Part shown: piece after piece, positions 1-8,609 of the stretch
Layout of the letters: every line of letters starts with the position of its first letter
Position numbering within the stretch: position 1 is the stretch's first letter
Assembly: GCF_002797735.1 (NCBI RefSeq)
Contig: NZ_PGFG01000001.1
Span: 744,001 to 808,000 of the forward strand
DNA from: Thermoflavifilum aggregans
GTDB taxonomy: Bacteria; Bacteroidota; Bacteroidia; Chitinophagales; Chitinophagaceae
Reading direction: 5' to 3'
Length of the DNA stretch: 64,000 bases
The notes under the pieces: generated by a model
Seen by the model: the letters and a program-made list of their open reading frames with translations, nothing else
Told to the model about the DNA's origin: nothing
The model's database searches: none
Made by a program: the position numbers and the translations under genes

Positions 1-340
1 GGCTATCGCTGTAAAGCCGGGCGAACGCGTGCTGATACCAACTGGTTTGTTTATTGAATTACCTGCTGGCTATGAAGCCCAGATCAGACCCAGAAGCGGG
101 TTAGCCTGGAAGCAGGGGCTTACAGTTTTGAATGCACCCGGTACGGTCGATTCGGATTACAGGGGAGAGATACAGGTGATTTTAATTAATCTTTCCGGAG
201 AAGTCCAGTGGATTCAACCCGGCGATCGGATAGCCCAGATGATTGTAGCTCCGTATACCAGAATTGAATGGATGGAGGTGCAGCAACTCGCAGCGACAGA
301 TCGGGGCGGAAATGGATTTGGCCACACCGGTAAAACCTGA
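1..340 (+). CDS. dut: dUTP diphosphatase, 5' truncated by window edge
   Basis: Hydrolyses dUTP to dUMP and pyrophosphate, keeping uracil out of DNA and feeding thymidylate synthesis. The reading frame is open from base 2, so the start codon lies before the window. Visible trimeric dUTPase motifs are RSGLA (substrate-binding loop), the [12 protein letters not shown] segment carrying the catalytic Asp, GDRIAQM, and the C-terminal glycine-rich arm [10 protein letters not shown]. The gene ends 7 bp before the TPR lipoprotein gene on the same strand and appears to head an operon with it. Identification is secure. The N-terminal motif I is not visible. Confidence 0.95.
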   Translation, partial: AIAVKPGERVLIPTGLFIELPAGYEAQIRPRSGLAWKQGLTVLNAPGTVDSDYRGEIQVILINLSGEVQWIQPGDRIAQMIVAPYTRIEWMEVQQLAATDRGGNGFGHTGKT

Positions 341-347
341 GCTGGCC

Positions 348-2141
348 ATGAACAAACTGCTGCGATACGGGTGCTGTGGCATGTTGCTGGTTTTGATAAT
401 GGTAAGCTGCCGATCTACCAGAAAGCTTTCCCAATCGTATTATCCACATTTTACCCATCTGCCTCATTTCCCGGACCAGGCTTCGCAGCAACGGTATCTG
501 GACAGCCTGTTTTTCGCCGCTGAAATCAACAAACAGGAGGGCGATTTCACCCGGGCTTTGTTTAATTTATTTGTATTCCTGGCCTATCGCCCACAGGATG
601 CAGCCGCTCATTTTGAGATTTCCCGCCTGTTTGTACAGCTGCAGCAACCCGAACGGGCATTGTACTATGCGGAGAAGGCCGCGCGGATAGATACAAACAA
701 TGTGTGGTATCAGATCAGCTATGCCGATTTATTGGTGATGAACAAACGTTATGATTCGGCAGCGGCCGTATTTGCCGGACTTTATCAACACTATCCTCAA
801 CATACGGAATATCTGTACAATCAGGCTGTATTGCTTTCCCAGTCACGTTTTCATCGGGAAGACAGTGCATTGAAAATTTTTGATACCCTCGAAAAAATCA
901 ATGGTCTGCAGGAAGAATATGTGTATCAGAAACAACGGATTTACCTGGAGCAACACAAGATAGCAGCCGCAGCTGCCGAAGTACGCAAACTTATAGCCGA
1001 GTACCCGGATGAGCCGCGTTATTATCGTTTGCTGGCACAAATCTTTGATCAGCAGCAGATGCACGATTCGGCTATTGCCGTATGGGAGGCTCTTCTCCGG
1101 AAGTACCCGGATTACCCTCAGGGTCTGATTGCCATGGCTCTGCAGTTCCGCCGCCAGGGCGATACGGCTTCTTTTTACAGATATATGGCCAAGGCATTTG
1201 CCAACCCTGATCTCGACATTGAAGATAAGCTTGAGTTTCTGTATCCGTTTCTCCAATACGTTGAGATTGATTCAGCCCAGCTACAGGTAGCGCTTCGGCT
1301 GAGCCGGATGGTGATAGCTGCCCATCCGGACGATAGCCGGGCTTATGCCCTGTACGGTGATATCTGGTTGCATGCCGGACAATGGAATACAGCAGCCTGG
1401 CAGGATAGCGCAGATTATGCTTATCGGCAGGCCATAGCACTCGATACTTCTGAAATCAGCTGGTGGCAGCGTTTGCTGCGGTTGTATGCCATGCAGCAAC
1501 AGACGGATAGTTTGTACCGGCTGAGCCATGAAGTTTTGAGCCGTTTTCCTGGCATGCCAGATGGGTATTATTATTGCGGTATGGCTCAGGTATGGAAACA
1601 TGCCGAATCAGCCGCCGCCGATACTTTGCAACAGGCCTTGTTCCTAGCCGGTCAGGATCCGGAAATGAAAACCCAGATTTTGTCGTTATTGGGCACGGTA
1701 TATTTTGATTTGCAGCAATACAGCAGATCGGATAGCTGCTTTGAGGCTGCATTGGTCCTTGCGCCCGACAACGATCTGATCCTGAATAATTACAGCTATT
1801 ATCTTGCCGAACGAGGCGAACATTTGCAAAAAGCCCTGCAAATGATTCAAAAAGCCGTGCATCTGCAACCCGATAATTATAGCTATGAGGATACCTATGC
1901 CTGGGTGTTGTATAAGTTAAAGGCTTATCAGGCGGCGCTTCAATGGATGCAAAAGGCACTTGCCCATCCGGAAGCCCAGCAAAGTCCCGGATATTGGGTC
2001 CATTACGGTGATATTCTCTTTTCCCTCCACCGGATTGACGATGCAGTGTCGTCCTGGAAAATGGCTGTGGAAAAAGGCGATACCTCTTTGATTTTGCAGC
2101 AAAAAATAAAATATCGTACGTTAAATCCCGATGTTCATTGA
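348..2141 (+). CDS. Tetratricopeptide-repeat lipoprotein
   Basis: About 597 aa. I chose the ATG at 348 because it gives a textbook lipoprotein signal peptide: Lys/Arg start, hydrophobic core and a lipobox ending at Cys21 (MVSC). The frame extends further upstream but would overlap dut. The rest is almost all helical TPR repeats, recognisable by recurring A-x-x-Y-x-x-A-L and P-D/P-Q turns, for example around residues 45-150, 230-290 and 440-570. It is probably a membrane-anchored periplasm-facing scaffold for protein-protein contacts. It sits in a dut-TPR-DUF4292-EnvC gene order, so I infer a role in envelope or septal peptidoglycan work. The specific partner is unknown. Confidence 0.85.
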   Translation: MNKLLRYGCCGMLLVLIMVSCRSTRKLSQSYYPHFTHLPHFPDQASQQRYLDSLFFAAEINKQEGDFTRALFNLFVFLAYRPQDAAAHFEISRLFVQLQQPERALYYAEKAARIDTNNVWYQISYADLLVMNKRYDSAAAVFAGLYQHYPQHTEYLYNQAVLLSQSRFHREDSALKIFDTLEKINGLQEEYVYQKQRIYLEQHKIAAAAAEVRKLIAEYPDEPRYYRLLAQIFDQQQMHDSAIAVWEALLRKYPDYPQGLIAMALQFRRQGDTASFYRYMAKAFANPDLDIEDKLEFLYPFLQYVEIDSAQLQVALRLSRMVIAAHPDDSRAYALYGDIWLHAGQWNTAAWQDSADYAYRQAIALDTSEISWWQRLLRLYAMQQQTDSLYRLSHEVLSRFPGMPDGYYYCGMAQVWKHAESAAADTLQQALFLAGQDPEMKTQILSLLGTVYFDLQQYSRSDSCFEAALVLAPDNDLILNNYSYYLAERGEHLQKALQMIQKAVHLQPDNYSYEDTYAWVLYKLKAYQAALQWMQKALAHPEAQQSPGYWVHYGDILFSLHRIDDAVSSWKMAVEKGDTSLILQQKIKYRTLNPDVH

Positions 2142-2142
2142 T

Positions 2143-3027
2143 ATGAATACGTTTCGGCAATTCGTGATCTTAGGCAGTTGTATCTGCTGGATGAGCCTCA
2201 GCACCTCTTGTGGTATTGTCCACAGGTTGTTTTCATCTAGTAAAGCAGCCGGTATTTCACCTGTCACATCACCTGTCACACCGGCAACACCATCTTCGGC
2301 CCCAGGAAAAGTACAAGCCTCATCTTCATCTGGTTCTTTGTATGCACTTGATGCTGCGACATTATACAACACCTTACAGCAGCATCTGTTGCAGTTTCAT
2401 ACTTATGCGGCACGACTGAAGGTGAATTTCATCCGAGGTAATGAATCGCAAAACCTGGTGGTAAATCTGCGCATGCAGTCAGATAGCCTGATCTGGATGA
2501 ACGCCACGGCCTTGCTGGGTATTGAAGTAGCCCGCGCCTTGATAACACCGGATAGTATTACATTGATCAATCGCTTAAAGCGTACCTATTATCAAAAAAG
2601 CTTTCAGGAAATATCGGCCTGGCTGGGAGTACCGGTTGATTTTCATATCCTGCAAAACCTGCTTGTAGGCAACCCGCCCTTCCTGAGTAGGGCTATCAGC
2701 GATGTAGAGGAAGATACTGCTTCGGTTCGTTTTACCATGCATGCGGACAGCCTTGAAAGTCGCCTGTGGCTTACCCTTCCGGCTTTCCGCTGGCAGCAAA
2801 GCGAACTGATGATTCCCCACGGAATTTTATCGCTGGCCGATACCGGCCTGACGCAGGCCGTGGTACAATATTTTTATGCGGATAGCACACAGGCTTTTCC
2901 TGCGGGCTGGCAGCTGCAGGCCGGTGATCAGCAGCATACCACCCTCCAGGTGGAAATACAAAACGTGGTGTTGAATCAGCCATTGAGCTTCCCTTTTGCC
3001 ATTCCTGCGCATTATACCGCTCAATGA
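2143..3027 (+). CDS. DUF4292 family lipoprotein
   Basis: About 294 aa. The start at ATG 2143 (an alternative ATG lies at 2131) overlaps or abuts the stop of the TPR gene, indicating translational coupling. The N-terminus is a lipoprotein signal with lipobox Cys23 (STSC), followed by a low-complexity Ser/Pro/Thr linker to about residue 65. The body resembles the Bacteroidota DUF4292 family, with segments such as LIWMNATALLGIEVARALITPDS and LNRLKRTYY-like strands. That fold is reminiscent of LolA/LolB-type lipid carriers, so a periplasmic lipid or lipoprotein-handling role is possible but unproven. It precedes an EnvC-like gene. Confidence 0.8.
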   Translation: MNTFRQFVILGSCICWMSLSTSCGIVHRLFSSSKAAGISPVTSPVTPATPSSAPGKVQASSSSGSLYALDAATLYNTLQQHLLQFHTYAARLKVNFIRGNESQNLVVNLRMQSDSLIWMNATALLGIEVARALITPDSITLINRLKRTYYQKSFQEISAWLGVPVDFHILQNLLVGNPPFLSRAISDVEEDTASVRFTMHADSLESRLWLTLPAFRWQQSELMIPHGILSLADTGLTQAVVQYFYADSTQAFPAGWQLQAGDQQHTTLQVEIQNVVLNQPLSFPFAIPAHYTAQ

Positions 3028-3093
3028 CACATATTCAGTTGTTAAAAATCTTTTCCTTTTCATGAAATGCCGCGGCTTTGCATGGCATTTGGT

Positions 3094-3101
3094 TAAATTT
3101 G
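3094..3101 (+). promoter_or_regulatory. Bacteroidota -7 promoter element
   Basis: TAAATTTG matches the Bacteroidota -7 consensus TAnnTTTG and lies 5 bp before the GTG chosen for the EnvC-like gene. No good -33 TTG is at standard spacing, so it may be an internal operon promoter. Confidence 0.4.
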
Positions 3102-3106
3102 CCCGT

Positions 3107-4423
3107 GTGAAACAGTTGATTCATAAGCTTCTCCGCTGTATCTGGATGTTGCTGGTTTTTTTGCCGGGATGGTATCAGGTGACGTATGCCCAAAAAAATA
3201 CTGGTTTGCCTACCAGAGCCGAATTAGAAAAAGAAAAGGCCCAGTTGCAGCGCCAGCTTGAAGAGGCAAATGCCCAACTGGAAGAAATCCGAAAAAACAA
3301 AAATCTCACCGTCAGGCAGGTGCAGCTGCTGCAAAACAAAATCAGCCTGCGTGATCGACTCATAGAAAACCTGAATGATGAAATTAGCCTGATTGACCGC
3401 GATATCCGCAGGGCCTATGCCGATATCCAGGGGCTGGAACAGGACCTGGATACCCTGAAAGCTGAATATGCCCGCCAGGTGGTATACACCTATAAGAACA
3501 GAAGCATGTATGATTACATCAACTTTATCCTTTCTGCAAACAGTTTTAACGAAGCTCTACACCGATATGCCTATCTGAAGCGTTTGCGTGATTACCGCCG
3601 CCATCAGGCGCAATCCATCCTGCAAACCCAAGCACTGCTGAAGGAGAAAATCAGTTTGCTTTCGGCCAGCAAACAGGATCGCACGCAGGCATTGAGTGCC
3701 CAGCAAAAACAAATGCAGCAACTGGAGCAGGAGCGTAAGGAAAAAAATCAACTGCTCTTAACCCTAAAAGGAAAAGAAAAACAAATCCTTGCCGATATTG
3801 AAGCCAAACGCAAGGCACAGCAAAAGCTCGATGCCACCCTGGCTGTTTTAATCAGGCGTGAGATTGAAGAAGCCCGCCGCAAGGCGGCCGAAGAAGCTGC
3901 CCGAAGCAAATCAGCCACTGCCTCAGCTTCCGCAAAATCGGCCCCGGCAGCCGCTTCTTCCGGCTCTGCCATATTATCCGAAACGCCGGAAGAAAAACTG
4001 ATCTCCAGCAATTTTGAAGGCAATATGGGTCGGCTACCCTGGCCTGTGGAAAAAGGATATATCTCAGATCCCTACGGCCGGCACCAGCATCCCGTGCTTT
4101 CCTATGTGGAAGTGGAAAACAACGGCGTGAATATTGATACCGAAAAGGGAGCCGTAGCCCGTGCTGTATTTGAAGGCGACGTGGTCACTGCCACTTTTGA
4201 TCAATATAACCGGTGGACGGTAATTCTTCGCCACGGGCAATATTTTACCGTGTATTCCAACCTGCTGAAACCCCTGGTGAAGGCCGGTGAACATGTGCAA
4301 ACCAAGCAGCCTGTGGGCATTGTGTATACCAACGATGAATCGGGCGAAACCTACTTGCACTTCCTCATCTACAAGGGTACGGAGTCCATGAATCCCGCCC
4401 TCTGGCTCAGCAGCAGCCACTGA
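3107..4423 (+). CDS. EnvC-like murein hydrolase activator (degenerate M23/LytM)
   Basis: About 438 aa from a GTG start, which gives a clean signal peptide ending near VTYAQ. Longer upstream frames would run through the promoter element. Residues about 30-270 form a long coiled coil rich in E, K, Q and R, then an Ala/Ser linker, then a C-terminal LytM domain (about 305-438). The metal-site residues are mostly lost. The HxxxD pair reads N338 and N342, the YAHL histidine is Asn (YSNL), and the HxH motif is Y416-L-H418. This matches EnvC-type proteins that activate amidases rather than cut peptidoglycan themselves. It converges on bshA with a 4-bp gap. Confidence 0.85.
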   Translation: MKQLIHKLLRCIWMLLVFLPGWYQVTYAQKNTGLPTRAELEKEKAQLQRQLEEANAQLEEIRKNKNLTVRQVQLLQNKISLRDRLIENLNDEISLIDRDIRRAYADIQGLEQDLDTLKAEYARQVVYTYKNRSMYDYINFILSANSFNEALHRYAYLKRLRDYRRHQAQSILQTQALLKEKISLLSASKQDRTQALSAQQKQMQQLEQERKEKNQLLLTLKGKEKQILADIEAKRKAQQKLDATLAVLIRREIEEARRKAAEEAARSKSATASASAKSAPAAASSGSAILSETPEEKLISSNFEGNMGRLPWPVEKGYISDPYGRHQHPVLSYVEVENNGVNIDTEKGAVARAVFEGDVVTATFDQYNRWTVILRHGQYFTVYSNLLKPLVKAGEHVQTKQPVGIVYTNDESGETYLHFLIYKGTESMNPALWLSSSH

Positions 4424-4427
4424 TGGA

Positions 4428-5576
4428 TTAGGCCGGCAGAGAAATGGCCGGCTGTTGCTGTATCATCTGCACGTACAGCTCTTCATACTGGGGAACGATT
4501 TTTTCCAGATCGAAATTGGCAGCCCGTTTCAAAGCCTGCCTGCGAAACCTTTGCAGCATGTCCTCGTCGCTCAGCAACTGGATGGCATGCGCAGCCATGT
4601 GCGCAATATCGCCTACCGGACTCAGGAAACCTGTTTCAGCATTGATATTCACTTCAGGCAGACCTCCTGCGTTGGAAGAGATCACCGGTACCTCGCACGC
4701 CATGGCTTCCAATGCCGCCAGGCCGAAGCTTTCATATTCCGAAGGCAGCAAAAACAAATCACTGATGGAAAGAATGTCTTCCAACTGTTCCTGCTTTCCC
4801 ACAAAACGAATATCATCGCATAAACTCAGTTCCCTGCACAAACGCTCTACCATAGGCCTTTCAGGTCCATCTCCTACCAGTAGAAGCTTGCTGGGAACGC
4901 TTTCATGTACTTTCTGAAAAATATGCACCACATCCTGTACACGTTTGATAGGCCGGAAATTGGATACATGCACCAGAATTTTTTCTCCGTTCGGGGCAAT
5001 GGCCTGGCGAAACTCTGCCAGGGGCCGGCGCCGGAAACGTTTTAAATCCACAAAATTGTAAATCACCTGAATATCCTTTCGGATATCAAACGAACGATAG
5101 GTTTCATCCCGCAGATTTCGGGATACGGCCGTGATGGCATCTGACTGGTTGATGGAAAATGATACCACCGGTGCATAGGTTTTATCTCGGCCCACCAGCG
5201 TGATATCCGTACCGTGCAGGGTGGTAATCACCGGCAGATATTTTCCCTGCCGCTTCAGGATTTCCTTGGCTACAAAGGCGGTAGAGGCATGGGGAATGGC
5301 ATAGTGCACATGTAGCAAATCCAGATGGCTGTTCAGCGCCACATCTACCAGGGTGCTTGAAAGAGCTGATTCATAAGGTGGGTAGTCAAACAAAGGATAG
5401 GTAGGTACAATCACTTCGTGATAGTAAATGTTGGCATGGAAATGATCCAGCCGCACGGGTTGCTGATAGGTGATAAAATGCACCAGATGGCCCTTATCGG
5501 CCAGCGCCTTACCCAGCTCCGTTGCAATCACGCCACTGCCTCCATAGGTAGGATAGCAAACAATACCGATGCGCAT
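4428..5576 (-). CDS. bshA: N-acetyl-alpha-D-glucosaminyl L-malate synthase
   Basis: A GT4 glycosyltransferase that transfers GlcNAc from UDP-GlcNAc to L-malate, the first step of bacillithiol synthesis in the cytoplasm. The start is set at the ATG giving MRIGIVCYPTYGGSG, which yields 382 aa, the usual BshA length. A longer frame to 5825 adds about 83 residues without family character. Visible features are the N-terminal GGSG nucleotide loop, HVHYAIPHA, and the C-terminal EX7E motif (ESFGLAALE) followed by GGLPEV. bshB and bshC are not in this window. Confidence 0.9.
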   Translation of the reverse strand: MRIGIVCYPTYGGSGVIATELGKALADKGHLVHFITYQQPVRLDHFHANIYYHEVIVPTYPLFDYPPYESALSSTLVDVALNSHLDLLHVHYAIPHASTAFVAKEILKRQGKYLPVITTLHGTDITLVGRDKTYAPVVSFSINQSDAITAVSRNLRDETYRSFDIRKDIQVIYNFVDLKRFRRRPLAEFRQAIAPNGEKILVHVSNFRPIKRVQDVVHIFQKVHESVPSKLLLVGDGPERPMVERLCRELSLCDDIRFVGKQEQLEDILSISDLFLLPSEYESFGLAALEAMACEVPVISSNAGGLPEVNINAETGFLSPVGDIAHMAAHAIQLLSDEDMLQRFRRQALKRAANFDLEKIVPQYEELYVQMIQQQPAISLPA

Positions 5577-5582
5577 AGGCTT

Positions 5583-5590
5583 TACTTTTG
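5583..5590 (+). promoter_or_regulatory. Candidate -7 promoter element
   Basis: TACTTTTG fits TAnnTTTG. It lies in the divergent gap between bshA and the small membrane protein gene, about 70 bp before the latter's ATG. Confidence 0.3.
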
Positions 5591-5660
5591 CAGACTCTAA
5601 GGTAACGACAATTTTGCTGAACCCTTTGGCATGTGCAGGAATTCGTTGTATTTTTCGGAT

Positions 5661-6035
5661 ATGGCGCGGTTTAGCTTCGTTACCATTTTTATCCTGCTTC
5701 TTCTTTTGGCTACCCTGATTTATTTCCGGTATGTAACGCCTTATCAGATCAGCATCCAACATGGCATTTTGCGTTCGGTTGTGCAGCGGGGCTATGTGTT
5801 TAAAACCTATGAAGGCTACCTGCAATTACCAGGAAAAAGCGATACAACCGGTCAGCTGCTGCATTTTTCCATCATCCGGAAAACGCTGGCCGATTCCCTG
5901 TTTTCTGACATCGGAAAGGATGTTACCCTGAAAATGCTTACCTACAAAGGCAAGCTTCCTTGGCGTGGCGAATCGGCCGTGATTGCCGACGAGCTGTTGT
6001 ATGTAACCCGGTCTGATAGTACAGATGTTTACTGA
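5661..6035 (+). CDS. Small single-pass membrane protein, conserved hypothetical
   Basis: About 124 aa from ATG 5661 (MARFSFV). An upstream ATG at 5631 would add ten residues of no obvious function. A strong N-terminal transmembrane helix (about residues 4-22) is followed by a soluble domain with VVQRGYVFKTYEG and SLFSDIGKDVTL segments. This resembles a small Bacteroidota family often misnamed 6-phosphogluconate dehydrogenase in databases. I see no catalytic motif. The 3' end overlaps the converging methylase gene by 7 bp. Function unknown. Confidence 0.7.
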   Translation: MARFSFVTIFILLLLLATLIYFRYVTPYQISIQHGILRSVVQRGYVFKTYEGYLQLPGKSDTTGQLLHFSIIRKTLADSLFSDIGKDVTLKMLTYKGKLPWRGESAVIADELLYVTRSDSTDVY

Positions 6036-6754
6036 GCGGGAAAGCCAATCAGAAACACGGCTGGTTTTTTCTGCAAATCCGGCAAAGGTGATTTTTTCCA
6101 TTCTGAAACGGGAGCACTCCTGATAAATGCTTCCGGGGAGGTAAGTCCGGCAGCCACACAAAGCCAGGTTGCAGGCTTTAATAGCTGTATCAGCACCTGT
6201 AACAGGCTTGAATTTCTATAGGGTGTCTCTATGAAGATCTGTGTTTCGCGGGTATCTTGCGCGCGACGTTCGAGTGTCAGCACAGCCTGGCGTCTTTGCC
6301 GGCTTTCTACAGGCAGATAACCACAAAACCGGAATTGCTGTCCGTTCATGCCAGAGGCCATTAGTGCCAGCAACATGGCATTCGGACCAGTGAGTGGCAC
6401 TACACGGGCTCCCAGCCGATGGGCTTCGGCTACCAGCTGCTGACCGGGATCGGCAACGCCCGGGCAACCCGCTTCACTCAATACACCCACTTCTTCGCCG
6501 GCCTGAAGCCATTGCCGGAGCTCTCTCAGCGAGATATCTCCGTGTTTATCCATTTCAACCCATACTTTTTCTTCCAAATTCAGATCCGGAAGCAGCTTTC
6601 TGATAAACCGCCTGGCAGTTGTAGCTTTTTCCACATATAAAATACGAACCCGTTTCAGCACTTCGCTGATTTCTTCCGGCAGGCATTGCAGCGCCGTTTC
6701 ATGAAGAGGTGCAGGGATGAGGTATAAGCAGCCTTTGGCGGATGGTGGATTCAT
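6029..6754 (-). CDS. RsmI-like SAM-dependent methyltransferase (TP-methylase fold)
   Basis: About 241 aa. A tetrapyrrole-methylase-fold protein related to RsmI, which 2'-O-methylates C1402 of 16S rRNA. Family marks are the start LYLIPAPL, the LSEAGCPGVADPGQ loop (the RsmI SDAGTPGISDPG equivalent), VVPLTGPNAMLLALMASG, and FIETPYRNSSLL. Bacteroidota often carry such a second divergent RsmI paralogue, so the rRNA target is uncertain. Start choice is ambiguous: ATG 6754 places LYLIPAPL near the N-terminus as usual, and ATG 6778 is also possible. It is divergent from the DNA glycosylase gene. Confidence 0.8.
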   Translation of the reverse strand: MNPPSAKGCLYLIPAPLHETALQCLPEEISEVLKRVRILYVEKATTARRFIRKLLPDLNLEEKVWVEMDKHGDISLRELRQWLQAGEEVGVLSEAGCPGVADPGQQLVAEAHRLGARVVPLTGPNAMLLALMASGMNGQQFRFCGYLPVESRQRRQAVLTLERRAQDTRETQIFIETPYRNSSLLQVLIQLLKPATWLCVAAGLTSPEAFIRSAPVSEWKKSPLPDLQKKPAVFLIGFPAQ

Positions 6755-6831
6755 TTGTGTAGATATTTTGGGAGTCATTGGAAGATTCTGCCTGCTCTGC
6801 ACGAAATTGCGGGCAATTTTGGGTAAACGTC

Positions 6832-7458
6832 ATGACCAGGATTTCGTGCAAATTACCGCTTTCTTTTTACCGCCGTCCGGATGTGGTGAGTATAGCCAGG
6901 GAATTGCTGGGCAAAAAGCTGGTCACCTGTATTGACGGCAGGCTTACCAGCGGAATAATCGTTGAAACCGAAGCATATGCCGGAGTTGGAGATCGGGCGT
7001 CACATGGCTATGGAGGGCGCCGAACGGCCCGTAATGAAATGCTCTACCATGCAGGTGGTGTGGCTTATGTGTATCTCTGCTATGGCATCCATCATTTGTT
7101 TAATGTGGTTACCAACCAAGAAGGGGTGCCTCATGCCGTATTGGTCCGGGCCGTTGAGCCTGTAGAAGGCATACCGGAAATGTTGCGCAGAACGGGTAAG
7201 CAGAAGCCCGATTACAGCCTCACAGCCGGCCCCGGAGCTCTCTCGCGGGCATTGGGCATTCATTATCGCCTGCACAACGGGGAGCCATTAACCGGTAACC
7301 TGATCTGGATCGAAGATGCGCCACCCGTCCCGGAAGATGCCATCGTGGCCACAACCCGTGTGGGCGTGGCCTATGCGCAGGAAGATGCCTGGCTGCCCTA
7401 TCGGTTTTATGTGCGGGATAATCCCTGGGTAAGCAAGGCGAAGGGGTTGAAAGCCTGA
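6832..7458 (+). CDS. 3-methyladenine DNA glycosylase (AAG/Mpg family)
   Basis: About 208 aa. Removes alkylated purines such as 3-methyladenine from DNA in base-excision repair. Family marks include ARELLGKKLV, the catalytic-loop VETEAYAG (Glu activates water), DRASHGYGGRRTARN, the minor-groove intercalation region with AYVYLCYGIHH, NVVT, and the LTAGPGALSRALGI helix near the C-terminus. ATG 6832 (MTRISCKL) gives the normal length. An upstream in-frame extension to 6778 would cover the divergent promoter space. A strong bidirectional terminator follows. Confidence 0.92.
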   Translation: MTRISCKLPLSFYRRPDVVSIARELLGKKLVTCIDGRLTSGIIVETEAYAGVGDRASHGYGGRRTARNEMLYHAGGVAYVYLCYGIHHLFNVVTNQEGVPHAVLVRAVEPVEGIPEMLRRTGKQKPDYSLTAGPGALSRALGIHYRLHNGEPLTGNLIWIEDAPPVPEDAIVATTRVGVAYAQEDAWLPYRFYVRDNPWVSKAKGLKA

Positions 7459-7465
7459 CGAAAAT

Positions 7466-7495
7466 AAAAGAGCCCATCCATGGATGGGCTCTTTT
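7466..7495. terminator. Bidirectional rho-independent terminator
   Basis: A perfect 30-bp palindrome with arms AAAAGAGCCCATCCA and its complement. The GC-rich core is flanked by A-run and T-run on both sides, so it can stop transcription from the glycosylase gene (+) and the small J-like gene (-). Confidence 0.85.
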
Positions 7496-7545
7496 GCTGA
7501 CTACCTGCTGATGATTGATGAGCTCGTGATCGTATCAGAAAAGAA

Positions 7546-7758
7546 TCACTGCATGTGATGTCGAAGAAAATACAGATACGCATCGTCAAGCTCAATCAAC
7601 TTACGCTGATATAGCATTTGGGTTTTCAAATCTTTTGTAGTCTCTTTGATCTGATTGTACTTTTCCTTGAGTTCCCGATATCGTGCAATGACTTCTTCCG
7701 CATTGCTGGGTTGGTGGATATCTAGAATTCGGTACACATCGTAAAGGTTCATTTCCAT
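7546..7758 (-). CDS. 70-aa J-domain-like mini-protein without HPD
   Basis: A short protein of 70 aa, or 68 if it begins at the second Met. It has the pattern of a DnaJ J-domain. LYDVYRILDI looks like helix I, EEVIARYRELKEKYN like helix II, and LYQRKLIELDDAYLYFL like helix III. The His-Pro-Asp tripeptide that stimulates DnaK is absent from the helix II-III loop. If the fold is right, it cannot be a normal J-protein cochaperone. It has its own promoter element upstream and a terminator downstream, which supports it being a real gene. The J-like reading is my inference. Confidence 0.65.
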   Translation of the reverse strand: MEMNLYDVYRILDIHQPSNAEEVIARYRELKEKYNQIKETTKDLKTQMLYQRKLIELDDAYLYFLRHHMQ

Positions 7759-7797
7759 AGGATATATTTAATGGTTAACAATGAATGAAAAACATAA

Positions 7798-7805
7798 CAA
7801 AGATA
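7798..7805 (-). promoter_or_regulatory. -7 promoter element for the 70-aa gene
   Basis: Reads TATCTTTG on the minus strand, a full match to TAnnTTTG, about 40 bp before the ATG of the J-like gene. Confidence 0.5.
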
Positions 7806-7827
7806 CTCGCAGGCATACCGGATAGAC

Positions 7828-7850
7828 AACCCCCATTTTTGGGGGTTTTT
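7828..7850 (-). terminator. G/C-run hairpin at the end of the luxR-type gene
   Basis: Arms AACCCCC and GGGGGTT with a 6-nt loop, adjoined by a further run of five G on the plus strand. It lies 33 bp past the stop of the minus-strand regulator. The T-run is better on the plus strand than on the minus strand, so orientation is uncertain. Confidence 0.4.
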
Positions 7851-7883
7851 GGGGGCAAAAGTGAATGACTGCCGGATCAGGGT

Positions 7884-8591
7884 TTACTCCAATCCAATTT
7901 GTTTCGCGAGAGCAACCAGTTGCGGCGTACTGTTTACGTTGAGTTTAAGGCGGATACTTTTCCGGTATCCTTCAACCGTATAACTGCTTAAATACAATTC
8001 TTTCGCAATCTGTTTGGTCGTATAACCGGCTACGAGAAGTTTGATAATTTCCTTTTCGCGGGGCGTAAGGGAGTCGTGGATGTTTTTATAGCGCTGGGTA
8101 AGGGTTTCGTGGAGGGCTTCGCTGAGTTGTGGTTGGGTATAGACAGCAGAGGTAAAATCAATAAATACGCAAAGCGTAAGCCATACTTTGCCTTCTGCCG
8201 TGTATCGGAAAGGAGTGGAAACACCTGTAAACCACCGGTAGGTATTGCTGTCCGCCCGGCGTACGCGGATAACTCCGGCAAAATTTTCATCTTTTTCCTG
8301 ATAATGCTGGTTGCTGAGAGCTGCCAGATAAAAATCATCCGGGTACAGGATCTTTTCAAAAAGATTGTTTCCCAATTGATAAATGGTTTCCGCAGGTAAT
8401 CCAAAAGCCTCTTCAGTGGCCCTGTTGCACCACACAATACCACCGGTAAGCTGATTTCTCAGATACACCAGGGCTGGTGCTCTGTCAAAAATTTCCCGGA
8501 GAGGTGGTTCAAAAATATCATCATTACTTGCCGAACCTTTGTATGCCTGTGCATCTTCCCTAAGTACTTGCATGTGAGGTCTCGAATTCAT
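7884..8591 (-). CDS. PAS-domain LuxR-family transcriptional regulator
   Basis: About 235 aa. Residues about 30-150 form a PAS sensor domain (REIFDRAPALVYLRN, WCNRATEEAFGLPAE, then a PAC-like RRADSNTYRWF). Residues about 165-235 are a LuxR/GerE helix-turn-helix with SLTPREKEIIKLLVAGYTTKQIA and VEGYRKSIRLKLNV. No receiver domain is present, so it probably senses a ligand or redox signal in the cytoplasm. It lies downstream of the PorP/SprF gene on the same strand (54-bp gap) and has an inverted repeat in that gap, suggesting its own regulated promoter. Its target is unknown. Confidence 0.85.
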   Translation of the reverse strand: MNSRPHMQVLREDAQAYKGSASNDDIFEPPLREIFDRAPALVYLRNQLTGGIVWCNRATEEAFGLPAETIYQLGNNLFEKILYPDDFYLAALSNQHYQEKDENFAGVIRVRRADSNTYRWFTGVSTPFRYTAEGKVWLTLCVFIDFTSAVYTQPQLSEALHETLTQRYKNIHDSLTPREKEIIKLLVAGYTTKQIAKELYLSSYTVEGYRKSIRLKLNVNSTPQLVALAKQIGLE

Positions 8592-8609
8592 AACAAAATA
8601 ACGATATTT

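Noticed and set aside
1456-2160. 234-aa open frame on the minus strand across the TPR gene
   Set aside because: Opposite a well-formed lipoprotein gene, with no recognisable domain and no start or promoter signal; a shadow frame.
7836-7855. T5-G5-T5-G5 run as a G-quadruplex or telomere-like repeat
   Set aside because: Only two G-runs on one strand; better explained as part of a hairpin after the regulator gene.
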